A DNA stretch of 64,000 bases, taken from positions 186,001 to 250,000 of the forward strand of contig NZ_JAKNRW010000002.1 in the NCBI RefSeq assembly GCF_023072615.1, written 5' to 3'. The notes beneath the pieces are model-generated. The model did not search any database and was not told the DNA's origin. It saw only the letters and a program-made list of their open reading frames with translations. The translations under genes and the position numbers were made by a program. Below are positions 8,509-17,825 of this stretch, one piece after another. The stretch's first letter is position 1. Each line of letters starts with the position of its first letter. The DNA comes from Pseudomonas violetae. GTDB taxonomy: Bacteria; Pseudomonadota; Gammaproteobacteria; Pseudomonadales; Pseudomonadaceae.

Positions 8509-8970
8509 ATGACGGCACACCACAACTCCAAGATCGCGTTACTGCTGGGTGGCCTGGTCATTGCCATGGTCGGCGTCCTGTCCTTTCAAGTGATTCATTG
8601 GCAAGTCGCCGACAGCCTTAAAAAAGCGGCGCTATGTGAAGACGCCAAGCAGACCATGAAGAACCTGGAAATCCGCGCGCGGGCGCTGGCCTCCGGATTG
8701 ACCGTCGAGGCTTATGCCAAGGCTGAAGCAGATGAAGTGGCGGCGCTGATTAAGCAACTCGATGCCGCCCGTAACGATGCCGAGGTCAATGCCGTGATCG
8801 ATGCACACGCCGCAGCGCTGGAGGCCAAGGGGGCAGCCGTAGACGAACAAGTTTAAACAGCAGGTGACCAGACGTTCCTGGAGCAGCGACTGGTCCGCCA
8901 GCGCATCCCGGTCGACGTCAAACAAGAGTTGCGCCGCGCGGCAAAAGCCGTCAGCGAGGCTTGCCACTAG
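8509..8970 (+). pseudogene. Small membrane-anchored protein interrupted by an in-frame TAA
   Basis: From ATG 8509 the frame encodes a signal anchor (IALLLGGLVIAMVGVLSF, residues about 9-27) and then an Ala/Glu-rich helical region, stopping at TAA 8854-8856 (115 residues). The same frame continues without a break for 37 codons to TAG 8970. The extra stretch is protein-like (QTFLEQRLVRQRIPVDVKQE ... SEACH). The simplest reading is one 153-residue protein with a nonsense codon at position 116. A natural stop followed by a chance open frame is possible. I do not recognise the family; it looks periplasmic and alpha-helical. The upstream ATG at 8314 lacks support. Confidence 0.6.
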
Positions 8971-8976
8971 GGCAAT

Positions 8977-9690
8977 TTAAAATTCATGACGTTGCACCGC
9001 ATCAACGCTCGCGGGTGTATGCAGGGCCGCCGCACCCAGGACTTTTCCCAGCGACGCCAAGTACTCGCCAAACCCACCCTTGCATTTGTAATCCTTGCGC
9101 GCGCTGGTCACCACCGGATTGGACGCGGTCCATACAATACGCGCACTGATGCGCTCAAGATCAGCAACCAGGTGCACGTCTTCATGGGCAGCCAGGTGTT
9201 GAAAGCCACCGACGTTTTTATAAGCGGTAGCGCTGAGTCCCAGGTTCGCACCATGAATATGGCGGTGATTCTCAATGAACTGGTAGCGCTCCAGGTAGCG
9301 AGTGCGAACGCCCTCCCCGTGCTCGTCCCAGTTATCCACTTCAACTGTACCGCACACGGCGTCGGCCATGCAGTCGAGTTGGCGGGCGATCCAGTCGGCA
9401 GGGACGAGCGTATCGGCATCTGTGAACGCGAGCCACTGCACTCCCGCCTCCAGCAGTTCCTCGGCCCCGGTCGCCCGCGCCTTGCCGACATTCCTGTAGC
9501 AGACATCGAGCGTCGGTACATCCATGGCGCGCGCGCGTGGGCCAGTGTCATCCGAACAGTCGTCCAGCACCACCAGTACGCTGACCTCGCGACCTTGCAG
9601 CTCAGGGTGGCGCGCCGCGACAAGGATGGACTCCAGGCACGGGCTGATATGGTGTTCTTCATTGTGGGCGGGTATCACAACACCGATCAT
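8977..9690 (-). CDS. Family 2 glycosyltransferase
   Basis: A 237-residue GT-A fold enzyme. The N-terminal strand MIGVVIPAHNEE, the second acidic site VVLDDCSDD and the DxD-like metal site AFTDADT (around 100-106) are all present. GANLGLS and an acceptor-side motif with AAHEDVHL match GT2 enzymes. It should transfer a sugar from a nucleotide donor at the cytoplasmic face; the acceptor is unknown. The start at 9690 has GAGGGA about 9 nt upstream, better than 9738. Proteins of this subgroup are usually found next to an acyl-CoA-dehydrogenase-like gene, a PIG-L deacetylase and a NodS-type methyltransferase. Those three are in this window at 42.7-45.1 kb, so this copy seems displaced. Confidence 0.85.
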   Translation of the reverse strand: MIGVVIPAHNEEHHISPCLESILVAARHPELQGREVSVLVVLDDCSDDTGPRARAMDVPTLDVCYRNVGKARATGAEELLEAGVQWLAFTDADTLVPADWIARQLDCMADAVCGTVEVDNWDEHGEGVRTRYLERYQFIENHRHIHGANLGLSATAYKNVGGFQHLAAHEDVHLVADLERISARIVWTASNPVVTSARKDYKCKGGFGEYLASLGKVLGAAALHTPASVDAVQRHEF

Positions 9691-9773
9691 GGGCGTTCCC
9701 TCGGATGAGCGAAGTTTTGGGTCTCCAGTTATCGACACTTCGCTTCATCAGAAGGTTTAAAGAATGTAAGGGG

Positions 9774-10868
9774 TCAGGCGGGCGGCGGCGAATCTGTATC
9801 CGGCCGATCCTGCACCCACTGCCAGAACAGTTGGTAACCAACCGCCAGCACCACCGGCCCGATGAACAACCCGATGATCCCGTTGGACACCATGCCACCC
9901 AGGGCTCCGATCAGGATCACCGGCATCGGCACATCGACGCCGCGCCCCAGCAGCAAAGGTTTGAGTACGTTGTCCACCAGCCCGGCGACGAACACGTAAA
10001 TGGCGAAGATGATGGTCCCGGTGGTCGCGCCCTCGGTGGCGAACACAAAGACAATCACCGGCAGCGTGATCAAGGTCACCGGCAGTTGCATGATACCCAG
10101 CAGCAATACCGCCAGCGCCAGCAGGCCGGCACCAGGCACACCCTTGAAGACGAAACCCAGGCCTACCAACAGCATCTGGATAAAGGCAATGCCAACCACA
10201 CCGAGGGCAACCGCGCGGATGGTGGCAGTGCACAGCCCGGCGATTTTCGGCCCCCTGACCGGGCCGCTTACCCGCGAAGCGATCTGCACCGCACTGCGGC
10301 TGCCGCCTTCGCCGTGGGCCATAAAAATTGCGGCGATGATCAGGGCGAAAATGAACATCAGCAATCCCATACCCACCCCGGCCATCTTGCTCAACAAGCC
10401 CAGGCTGAAATGCTTGATCTGCGGGATATATTTGGCAGTCAAATCAGGCAGGTCGGTGGAGGCCTGCAACCAGAGGTCGGAGAGTGGCTTGCCGACCAGG
10501 GGCCAATCGGCCACCGAAGCATTCGGTGCAGGCACGTGGAAGCCACCGTCCTTGACCAGCACCATCGCCCTTTCGACTGAATCGGCAATAGAAGTACCCA
10601 ACAGGTAGATCGGCACCATCAGGATCACGATCGCGACCATCACGATCAGGGTCGCGATGTGCCCCGGTTTGTGCCCGCCTTTCCTCACAAGCCGCGTTTG
10701 CAGCGGGTACAGGGTAATCGCAAGGATCAGCGACCACAGCATCAGGTCGCGGAACGGACTGAAGATCTCGAAACAGAACAGCACCAGGATGGCAATCAGC
10801 CCAGCACGAATCAGCACGTCGAGAAGGGTGCGAGTCAGCGCCTTGTCGTTTATCGGGGTGGGCACCAT
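9774..10868 (-). CDS. AI-2E/PerM-family transporter (YdiK-like)
   Basis: A 364-residue membrane protein with about seven or eight hydrophobic segments and the large loop between TM2-3 and TM4 typical of the AI-2 exporter family (PF01594). The conserved late motifs are present: PGAGLLALAVLLLGIMQLP, and KPLLLGRGVDVPMPVILIGALGG with the final GIIGLFIGPVVLAVGY. Members export autoinducer-2, act as Na+/H+ antiporters, or are uncharacterised permeases, so the substrate here is open. The start at 10868 has GGAG about 7 nt upstream; the ATG at 10880 does not. Confidence 0.85.
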   Translation of the reverse strand: MVPTPINDKALTRTLLDVLIRAGLIAILVLFCFEIFSPFRDLMLWSLILAITLYPLQTRLVRKGGHKPGHIATLIVMVAIVILMVPIYLLGTSIADSVERAMVLVKDGGFHVPAPNASVADWPLVGKPLSDLWLQASTDLPDLTAKYIPQIKHFSLGLLSKMAGVGMGLLMFIFALIIAAIFMAHGEGGSRSAVQIASRVSGPVRGPKIAGLCTATIRAVALGVVGIAFIQMLLVGLGFVFKGVPGAGLLALAVLLLGIMQLPVTLITLPVIVFVFATEGATTGTIIFAIYVFVAGLVDNVLKPLLLGRGVDVPMPVILIGALGGMVSNGIIGLFIGPVVLAVGYQLFWQWVQDRPDTDSPPPA

Positions 10869-10935
10869 GGCTGGCTCCATGCGGGTGGCGAAAGTCGTTC
10901 GCTCAGCATAGACGCTCAGTAGGCAGTATGAGGGC

Positions 10936-11571
10936 TCAGCGCAGCTTCAACGGATCGACCAGCCCGACAGCGATCGCCATGCCGACGAGATCGGGCAAGG
11001 TGGCGGCCTGCATGCGCTTCATCACGCGGGAGCGATACAGGTCGACGGTCTTGGCGCTGACCCCCAGTTGCTCGGCTATTTCCCGAGTGGTATAGCCCTG
11101 CACCAGCGGCACCAGCACGTCGCGCTCTCGCGGGGTGAGGGTGAGCAACCGCGCCTGCAGTGCGTCATGGCCCTGAATCCCGGAACGGTTCACGGCGCTG
11201 TTGCTGAGTGCCTGTTGCACGCTGTCCAGCAATAGCTGCTCGTTGTAAGGCTTTTCGATGAAATCATGCGCGCCAGCCTTGAAGGCGCGTACCACGATTG
11301 GTACATCGGCGTGGCCGCTGACGAAAATGACGGGCAGATTCAGGCCGCGAGTGCGCATTTCTTCCTGCACGTTCAGGCCGCCCATGCCTGGCATGCGGAT
11401 ATCGAGCAGCACGCAGGCGTCGAGGCTGGCATCGCAGGCGTCGAGAAATGCGACTCCACTGGTAAAGGCCAGGGCCTTGAGGCCGACAGACTCCAGTAAC
11501 CACACCGTTGAATCGAGCATCCCCTGGTCATCGTCGACCACATACACCACGTGCTCCATCACAGCTGCCAT
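10936..11571 (-). CDS. FixJ/NarL-type response regulator
   Basis: A 211-residue two-domain regulator. The receiver domain has the acidic pair in VVDDDQ, the phosphoacceptor Asp in LLDIRMPGMGG, the Ser/Thr in FVSGHAD and the Lys in FIEKPY. The C-terminal LuxR-type helix-turn-helix has LTPRERDVL, TTREIAEQLGVSAKTVDLYRSRV. It starts 4 nt after the stop of the histidine kinase gene, so the two form an operon and a cognate pair. The divergent neighbours (acyl-CoA ligase, YjcH, ActP, acyl-CoA dehydrogenase, porin) are the likely regulon, by position and not by any direct evidence. The ATG at 11571 follows AGGA; an alternative start is 11559. Confidence 0.9.
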   Translation of the reverse strand: MAAVMEHVVYVVDDDQGMLDSTVWLLESVGLKALAFTSGVAFLDACDASLDACVLLDIRMPGMGGLNVQEEMRTRGLNLPVIFVSGHADVPIVVRAFKAGAHDFIEKPYNEQLLLDSVQQALSNSAVNRSGIQGHDALQARLLTLTPRERDVLVPLVQGYTTREIAEQLGVSAKTVDLYRSRVMKRMQAATLPDLVGMAIAVGLVDPLKLR

Positions 11572-11575
11572 TGCG

Positions 11576-13852
11576 TTATTCCTGTTGTTGTTTGGTCGGA
11601 CCGGCAAGCGGCAGGCGGCACATCATCAGCAGCCCGCAGGGTTGGCGCCTGGCCTGCAGCGCGCCACCAAAACCTTCGATAATGCTGCGGCTCATGGACA
11701 GGCCCAGGCCCAGGCCATCGGCCTTACTGGTGTAGAACGGAGTGAAGATTTGCTCAAGTTCCGCCTCGCTCACACCTGGGCCCTGGTCCTGCACACTGAT
11801 TTCCACGGTTGCACTACCGCCAAGCCCCGCGGCCATGACGATCAGCGAAGACTGGCCGGGATGTTGCTCGCGATTGGCATCAATGGCATTGCGCAGAATG
11901 TTGAGCAGGACCTGTTCGAGCAACACCCGGTCCGCATAAATCGGCGGCAGATTATCCGGCAGCTGATCCTCGATTGTCACTTGGCAATTGCTTGCTTCCC
12001 AGGCACACAAGCGCACCGCTTCGCGGGCTACATCAGCGATGTCCAGGGCCTGCATGCGGCGCTGGCCCTTGCGCAGGAAGGCTCGCAGGCGCCGGATTAC
12101 CTCGGAGGCATGGGTGGCGTGGTAGTTGATGCGCTCAAGCCCCTGGGCGACGCGTTCCGCGGCATTGGGGTTAGAGTCCAGAGACTGCAGATAACGCTGA
12201 CTAGCATTGGCATAATTGACCACCGCGGCCAGTGGCTGGTTGATTTCATGGGCGATCCCTGAGGCCAATTCCCCCAGTGTGACCAGCCGCGCGGTATGTG
12301 CCAGTTCGTCCTGATGGCGACGCTGCTGGGTTTCACGCAGTTCGCGCTCGGTCATGTCGCGCGCCACCATGGAGTAATAACGCTCACCACCTGCGGCGCG
12401 ATGGGCCAGCAATACCAGGGATACCGGTACTCCGGTACCTCCGGCGGGCGGCAGCAACCGGGCATCGGTGCTCCACACACCATCGCGCTCAGCGGCGCCC
12501 CAGCCCTGGCGTTGCAGGCGCAGCAGGTCGGCGCTGGCAAATAAGTCTTCCATGGACGGCATCGGTTGCAGCGGGTTGATGCCCAGGATGCGTCGCGCTG
12601 CGGGATTGAGGTAGGTGACGTGCCCGTTGGGGTCGATGAACAGCACTGGGTCCGTGTTGGCCTCGACCACTTCGGCGAGCCGGCGATTGTTTTCTTCGGC
12701 CTGGACCCGGGCGGTGATGTCCCGGGAGACACTAACCACTTCAACCACGGTACCGGTGTAGGTCTCGCGGATGGCTCGGCTGGCGGTTTCGAACCACAGG
12801 TAGTGGCCGTCACGATGACGAATGCGATAGGTCATGGTGTGATAACCGTCCTGCTCCAGCGCGTCACGCGCGCGCTGCACCAGACTGGCCAGGTCCTGGC
12901 CGTGGAACAAGCCTTGAGCCATTTGCCCGCGCAGCTCTTCGGGCCAGTAGCCGAGCAAAGTCCAGGACGCAGGCGAGGCATCCAGAAAGCGTCCGTCGGG
13001 AGAGTGCCGGGAAATCAGGTCGGTGGTATTTTCGATAATCAACCGGTACAGGCGGCGCGCCGTGGCGGCCTCACGCTCAGCCAGCACCTGCACGGTTGCG
13101 TCGCGACAACGGGCGAGCACGCGGTTGTCCTGAGGGTCGGGAATAAAAGTCCAAATCAGCACCTGGTCCTCGAACTGGGCTTCCACACCTTCAATGGCCC
13201 GCTGCTGGTCGAGACAGGCGCGCACCAGCACCCTATGGTTGACCGGCAAAAAGCCCAGCACGTCGGTCAAGGGTTTTTCCGCCAGCATGGCCAGCAGCGC
13301 CGCATTGAATTCCAGCGGACGGCCCTGCGCATCGAGCAACAGTCCGGGTTGCGGGTCGTGACCCAGCAACGGCGAACCACGCAACATGCCGTTGACGCTG
13401 CCGAGCAAGGTCGTCAGCAAGTCGCGAACCCAACCCAGCCAGTCAAAACTTACCCCTTCGCAGACCTCCACTAACAACAGACCCGCCTGTCCCGGCTGCA
13501 ACGCCAAGTCGAATATCTGCCCGTGACTGATAGCAGCCCGGCGCAGCCGACCGGCCAGCCAGCAATCGAGCCGGCGCACTTGCGCCAGGTCCAGGCGTCC
13601 GGCAGCAGTCAAGGCCTCGAACAGCAGCCGGTCGCTGGCCAGGACCGGATCGCCCTGACCCGGAGGGAAGTGCTGGGCGCCGCCCTCATGGCTGTAGATG
13701 CCGGCCAATGGTTGCCAGCTCAGGTACACCGCACGACGTACTTCAGGACAGTCTTGCAGCGCCCGACACAAGGCGTCGGCGCAGGCAGCCATCGGCACGC
13801 CCTCGCGTTGCAGGCGTAACCAGCTGTGCAGTCGAACGGGAGTCAGGGTCAT
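11576..13852 (-). CDS. Soluble PAS-domain sensor histidine kinase
   Basis: A 758-residue kinase without clear membrane spans. The first ~270 residues form a region I do not recognise, with a degenerate PAS-like stretch near 190-260. A PAS/PAC unit follows (IENTTDLISRHSPDG..., ending in VSVSRDITARVQAEE), then a second PAS (VVEANTDPVLFIDPNG...). The HisKA box LGELASGIAHEINQPLAAVV has the phosphoacceptor His. The ATPase domain has the N-box (NILRNAIDAN), G1 (VQDQGPGV) and G2 (GLGLGLSMSRSII). It probably senses a cytoplasmic metabolite and phosphorylates the adjacent FixJ-like regulator. Start 13852 has GGAC upstream; an ATG at 13915 is in frame but less supported. Confidence 0.88.
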   Translation of the reverse strand: MTLTPVRLHSWLRLQREGVPMAACADALCRALQDCPEVRRAVYLSWQPLAGIYSHEGGAQHFPPGQGDPVLASDRLLFEALTAAGRLDLAQVRRLDCWLAGRLRRAAISHGQIFDLALQPGQAGLLLVEVCEGVSFDWLGWVRDLLTTLLGSVNGMLRGSPLLGHDPQPGLLLDAQGRPLEFNAALLAMLAEKPLTDVLGFLPVNHRVLVRACLDQQRAIEGVEAQFEDQVLIWTFIPDPQDNRVLARCRDATVQVLAEREAATARRLYRLIIENTTDLISRHSPDGRFLDASPASWTLLGYWPEELRGQMAQGLFHGQDLASLVQRARDALEQDGYHTMTYRIRHRDGHYLWFETASRAIRETYTGTVVEVVSVSRDITARVQAEENNRRLAEVVEANTDPVLFIDPNGHVTYLNPAARRILGINPLQPMPSMEDLFASADLLRLQRQGWGAAERDGVWSTDARLLPPAGGTGVPVSLVLLAHRAAGGERYYSMVARDMTERELRETQQRRHQDELAHTARLVTLGELASGIAHEINQPLAAVVNYANASQRYLQSLDSNPNAAERVAQGLERINYHATHASEVIRRLRAFLRKGQRRMQALDIADVAREAVRLCAWEASNCQVTIEDQLPDNLPPIYADRVLLEQVLLNILRNAIDANREQHPGQSSLIVMAAGLGGSATVEISVQDQGPGVSEAELEQIFTPFYTSKADGLGLGLSMSRSIIEGFGGALQARRQPCGLLMMCRLPLAGPTKQQQE

Positions 13853-13935
13853 CGCGGGTCCGCATCGGGGTGGAGTCCAAGCATATACCGGCAGTGGCAG
13901 ACCGGCGGCATTCATTTAGAGCAAGAAGAATCAAA

Positions 13936-13953
13936 TATAGTATATATACTATA
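13936..13953. promoter_or_regulatory. 18-bp perfect palindrome between divergent operons (candidate operator)
   Basis: TATAGTATATATACTATA is its own reverse complement. It sits in a markedly AT-rich patch between the histidine kinase gene (start 13852) and the acyl-CoA ligase gene (start 14083), where either divergent promoter could be controlled. A binding site for the FixJ-like regulator, or for a dimeric repressor, is an inference. Confidence 0.5.
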
Positions 13954-14082
13954 CTCTATAGGTTGTACTTCCATACCAAAGGCGAAATGTTATATAAAGC
14001 ATTCCGGACATAAAAGATGCACGCGGCGACGACGCCGACGTGCCATCTGTAGAGCTAACAATCAGCCACCGAGTAACCAAAC

Positions 14083-15705
14083 ATGTCGATTTATGAACAA
14101 GGGCTAAGCCCTTCGGCGGTCAATCACATCGCTTTGTCTCCGCTCAGCTTTATCGAACGTACCGCTAGCGTCTATCCCCACTACCCCGCCGTTATCCACG
14201 GTTCGATCCGCCGCACCTGGGCGCAAACCTACACCCGTTGCCGCCGTCTCGCCTCGGCTTTGGCCGGTCGCGGCATCGGCAATAACGACACGGTGGCAGT
14301 GATGCTGCCGAACATCCCCGAAATGCTTGAAGTGCACTTCGGTGTGCCGATGATCGGCGCCGTGCTCAACCCCCTCAACGTGCGCCTGGACGCCGAAGCC
14401 ATTGCGTTCATGCTTCAGCATGGCGAGGCGAAGGTGCTGATTACCGACCGGGAATTTCATGATGTGATTCACGCGGCCATCGGCATGCTGGACCATCCGC
14501 CGCTGGTCATCGACGTCAATGACCCGGAATACGGCGAAGGACAGGCCGTCAGCGATCTGGACTACGAGGCGCTGCTGGCCGAAGGTGATCCGGCGTTCGA
14601 CTGGAAATGGCCGGTCAATGAATGGCAAGCCATCTCGCTGAACTACACATCCGGCACTACCGGCAACCCCAAGGGTGTGGTCTACCACCATCGCGGCGCC
14701 TACCTCAATGCCTTGGGCAACCAGATGACCTGGGCCATGGGCAATCACCCGGTGTATCTCTGGACCCTGCCGATGTTTCATTGCAACGGCTGGTGTTATC
14801 CGTGGACCATCACCGCCATGGCCGGTGTGCACGTGTTCCTGCGCCGGGTCGATCCACAAAGAATTCTCACGCTGATCCGCGAACACCAGGTCACTCACCT
14901 GTGCGGCGCGCCGATTGTGCTCAACGCACTGGTGAACATGCCGGAATCGGCCAAGGCCGCCATCGATCATCCGGTCAACGCAATGGTTGCTGGAGCGGCC
15001 CCCCCGGCCAAAGTCATAGGTGCCGTTGAACAGATGGGCATCAAGGTCACTCACGTCTATGGCCTGACCGAAACCTATGGCCCGGTGACGCTCTGCGCCT
15101 GGCACGCCGAATGGGATGAGCTGCCCCTGGAAGACCGCGCGCAGATCAAGTCCCGCCAAGGTGTGCGCTACCCAACGCTGGAAGGGGTGATGGTCGGCGA
15201 CTCGAAAACGCTCGAACCGACTCCGCGTGACGGCCAGACCATCGGCGAAGTGTTCATGCGCGGCAACACTGTAATGAAGGGCTACCTGAAAAATCCCACC
15301 GCTACGGCCGAGGCATTCGAAGGCGGCTGGTTTCACACCGGTGACCTGGCGGTCTGTCATCCCGACGGCTACGTCGAGATCAAGGACAGGCTCAAGGACA
15401 TTATCATTTCCGGCGGCGAGAACATTTCCACCATCGAACTGGAAGGCGTGCTGTATCGCCATCCGGGCGTCATGGAAGCCGCAGTCGTCGCGCGTCCCGA
15501 TGAAAAATGGGGCGAGACGCCCTGCGCGTTCATCACGCTCAAGGCCGATCACCAGGATGTGCGCGAAGCCGACATCATCAGCTTCTGCCGCGAACACCTC
15601 GCCGGTTTCAAAGTCCCGCGCACGGTGATCTTCACCCTGCTGCCCAAGACCTCGACCGGAAAGGTCCAGAAGTACGTCCTGCGCGACAGGGCCAAGGCAC
15701 TCTAA
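14083..15705 (+). CDS. AMP-forming acyl-CoA ligase (DmdB/medium-chain type)
   Basis: A 540-residue ANL-superfamily ligase. The P-loop-like A3 motif is YTSGTTGNPKGVVYHH, followed by the A5-type motif YGLTETYGP, A7-type GWFHTGDLAV, and A8-type KDRLKDIIISGGENIS. The catalytic Lys is in LPKTSTGKVQK near the C-terminus. It activates a carboxylic acid to the acyl-CoA through an acyl-AMP. It most resembles the fatty-acid / 3-methylthiopropionate-CoA ligase group, and the downstream acyl-CoA dehydrogenase is of the DmdC-like type, so a short or branched carboxylate is plausible. First gene of a forward operon. Confidence 0.88.
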   Translation: MSIYEQGLSPSAVNHIALSPLSFIERTASVYPHYPAVIHGSIRRTWAQTYTRCRRLASALAGRGIGNNDTVAVMLPNIPEMLEVHFGVPMIGAVLNPLNVRLDAEAIAFMLQHGEAKVLITDREFHDVIHAAIGMLDHPPLVIDVNDPEYGEGQAVSDLDYEALLAEGDPAFDWKWPVNEWQAISLNYTSGTTGNPKGVVYHHRGAYLNALGNQMTWAMGNHPVYLWTLPMFHCNGWCYPWTITAMAGVHVFLRRVDPQRILTLIREHQVTHLCGAPIVLNALVNMPESAKAAIDHPVNAMVAGAAPPAKVIGAVEQMGIKVTHVYGLTETYGPVTLCAWHAEWDELPLEDRAQIKSRQGVRYPTLEGVMVGDSKTLEPTPRDGQTIGEVFMRGNTVMKGYLKNPTATAEAFEGGWFHTGDLAVCHPDGYVEIKDRLKDIIISGGENISTIELEGVLYRHPGVMEAAVVARPDEKWGETPCAFITLKADHQDVREADIISFCREHLAGFKVPRTVIFTLLPKTSTGKVQKYVLRDRAKAL

Positions 15706-15729
15706 CCCAACCAGGTATTACCCCTATGA

Positions 15730-15750
15730 CGGCAGGTCGACTTCCTGCCG
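15730..15750. other. Intercistronic hairpin between acyl-CoA ligase gene and yjcH
   Basis: CGGCAGG-TCGACTT-CCTGCCG forms a 7-bp GC stem 24 nt after the ligase stop, with no T tract. It could act as an RNA processing or stabilising element, or as a weak terminator. Confidence 0.45.
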
Positions 15751-15822
15751 CTTAGGGCTCGTGCGGGCCGAATTCGGCCTTGCACCTCACACCGATAACA
15801 ACAAAACAAGGTGGAGCTACCC

Positions 15823-16152
15823 ATGATCGACATCCATTCAACCGACACCCAACGCTGTGAGCGCATTCGGGGCAACCCGAAATTCCTGCAACTGGTCAGC
15901 AGCCGTTCGCGCCTGGCCTGGTCGCTCAGCGCTGCAGTGCTGGGCACCTATTACGTGTTCATGGCTGTGGTGGCGTTTTTTCCGCAGTGGTTGCACGCCC
16001 CGCTCGGCGAACACCGGATGCTGACACTGGGCATGCCGGTGGGTGCCGCGATCATCGTGTTTTCCTGGTTGCTGACAGGTTGGTACGTGTACCGCGCCAA
16101 CACCCGCTTTGATGCACTGGGCGCGGCCATTCTCGAGGAGAGCAAGTCATGA
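15823..16152 (+). CDS. yjcH: DUF485 membrane protein YjcH, partner of ActP
   Basis: A 109-residue protein with two hydrophobic helices (about 32-54 and 70-92), the DUF485 fold. In E. coli yjcH lies between acs and actP and is cotranscribed with them. Here it follows an acyl-CoA ligase and overlaps actP by 4 nt (ATGA), implying translational coupling. GGAG lies 8 nt before ATG 15823, which is better than the in-frame ATG at 15811. Role: accessory membrane protein of the acetate/carboxylate symporter, biochemically undefined. Confidence 0.88.
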   Translation: MIDIHSTDTQRCERIRGNPKFLQLVSSRSRLAWSLSAAVLGTYYVFMAVVAFFPQWLHAPLGEHRMLTLGMPVGAAIIVFSWLLTGWYVYRANTRFDALGAAILEESKS

Positions 16153-17819
16153 GCATCCTGCGTAATTTCCTCATAGCTGCATCCGGCCTGTTGCCGGCCA
16201 GCCTGGCCCTGGCTGCGCCGCTGACTGGCGTCGCAGAAAAACAGCCACTGAACCTGCATGCGATCGGCATGTTCTTCTTGTTCGTCCTGGGCACGCTGGC
16301 CATCACCTGGTGGGCCGCACGCCAGACCAAATCCACCTCTGACTTCTATACCGCAGGCGGTGGCATCACGGGCTTCCAGAATGGCCTGGCCATTGCCGGG
16401 GACTACATGTCCGCAGCGACACTGCTGGGGCTGTCGAGCCTGGTATTTGCCAAGGGCTACGATGGCTTCATCTACACCATCGGCTTTTTTGTCGGCTGGC
16501 CGATCATCACTTTCCTGATGGCCGAACGGTTGCGCAACCTGGGCCGCTACACCTTCGCCGACATCGTTTCCTATCGGCTGGACCAGAACAAAGTGCGGAT
16601 CTTTGCCGCCTTCGGTTCCCTGACCGTGGTGTGTTGTTACCTGATCGTGCAGATGGTCGGCGCCGGCCAGTTGATCAAGCTGCTGTTCGGTCTCGACTAC
16701 CCGGTGGCCGTGGTGATCGTCGGTGCATTGATGCTGGTGTATGTGATCTTCGGCGGCATGATCGCCACCACCTGGGTGCAGATCATCAAGGCGGTGTTGC
16801 TGCTCGCCGGCGGAACGACCCTGGCGGTGATGGCCATGTCGCAGTTCGGCTTCAGCTACGAAGCCCTGGCTACCCGGGCTGTCGAGGCTCATGCCAGTGG
16901 CTGGAACATCATGGGCCCCGGCTCGATGCTCGCTGACCCGATCAACACGGCGTCCATGTCCCTGGGATTGGTATTCGGCATTGCCGGCCTGCCGCACATT
17001 CTGATGCGCTTTTTCACCGTGCCCAATGCCAAGGAAGCGCGCAAATCGGTGTTCTACGCAACTGGCTTCATCGGCTTCTTTTTCCTCGTGGTCTGCACCT
17101 TGGGCTTTGCCGCGATGGTGATCATCGGCACCGACCCGCAGTACTATGTCAACGGTGAAGTCGGTGGCACCCTGATCGGTGGCGGCAACATGGTTGCCAT
17201 GCACCTGGCCAAGGCCGTGGGTGGCAACCTGTTCTTCGGTTTCCTCTCGGCGGTGGCCTTCGCCACCATCCTCGCGGTGGTGTCCGGCCTGGCACTGGCC
17301 GGCGCTTCGGCGATTTCCCACGACCTGTACGCCACGGTCTTCAAGAAAGGCAAGGCGACCGAGAAACAGGAAATGCGCGTAACCCGCATGGCCACCGTGG
17401 GCCTTGGCATCATCGCGATTCTACTGGGCATCCTGTTCGAGAAGATGAACGTTGCGTTCCTGGTGGGCCTGACCTTTGGCATCGCCGCGTCGACCAACTT
17501 CCCGGTGCTGATCATGGCCATGTACTGGAAGGACCTGACCACTAAAGGCGCGATCATCGGCGGGTTTGCCGGGTTGATTTGCGCCCTGGTGCTGGTGATC
17601 CTTTCGCCTGCCGTATGGGTGACCGTGCTGGGCCATGCCCACGCGATCTTCCCGTACGACCACCCGGCCCTGTTTTCCATGCCACTGGCGTTCCTGGTAA
17701 TCGTCGTGGTGTCGAAACTCGACCGCAGCGCACGGGCCGACAAGGAGCGTGATGCCTACGCCGACCAGTTTGTCCGGGCCCAGACCGGTCTGGGTGCCGC
17801 CAGCGCTTCCAGCCACTGA
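16149..17819 (+). CDS. actP: Cation/acetate-type symporter ActP (SSS family)
   Basis: A 556-residue sodium:solute symporter with an N-terminal signal-like segment ([14 protein letters not shown]) and about 13 further membrane spans. Family motifs include [31 protein letters not shown] near residue 60 and [15 protein letters not shown] near 285. It imports acetate, glycolate or a similar short carboxylate with a cation. It overlaps yjcH by 4 nt and lies between genes for acyl-CoA activation and oxidation, which ties it to carboxylate uptake for CoA-ester catabolism. Substrate preference cannot be read from sequence. Confidence 0.9.
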   Translation: MSILRNFLIAASGLLPASLALAAPLTGVAEKQPLNLHAIGMFFLFVLGTLAITWWAARQTKSTSDFYTAGGGITGFQNGLAIAGDYMSAATLLGLSSLVFAKGYDGFIYTIGFFVGWPIITFLMAERLRNLGRYTFADIVSYRLDQNKVRIFAAFGSLTVVCCYLIVQMVGAGQLIKLLFGLDYPVAVVIVGALMLVYVIFGGMIATTWVQIIKAVLLLAGGTTLAVMAMSQFGFSYEALATRAVEAHASGWNIMGPGSMLADPINTASMSLGLVFGIAGLPHILMRFFTVPNAKEARKSVFYATGFIGFFFLVVCTLGFAAMVIIGTDPQYYVNGEVGGTLIGGGNMVAMHLAKAVGGNLFFGFLSAVAFATILAVVSGLALAGASAISHDLYATVFKKGKATEKQEMRVTRMATVGLGIIAILLGILFEKMNVAFLVGLTFGIAASTNFPVLIMAMYWKDLTTKGAIIGGFAGLICALVLVILSPAVWVTVLGHAHAIFPYDHPALFSMPLAFLVIVVVSKLDRSARADKERDAYADQFVRAQTGLGAASASSH

Positions 17820-17825
17820 TCGTCC

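Noticed and set aside
13895..13910. TGGCAGACCGGCGGCA as a sigma-54 -24/-12 promoter
   Set aside because: GG and GC are spaced correctly, but the -12 half (GCGGCA) is a poor match to TTGCA and no sigma-54 activator is encoded nearby.
14104..15597. 497-codon antisense ORF opposite the acyl-CoA ligase gene
   Set aside because: The forward frame has all ANL motifs; the reverse has none.
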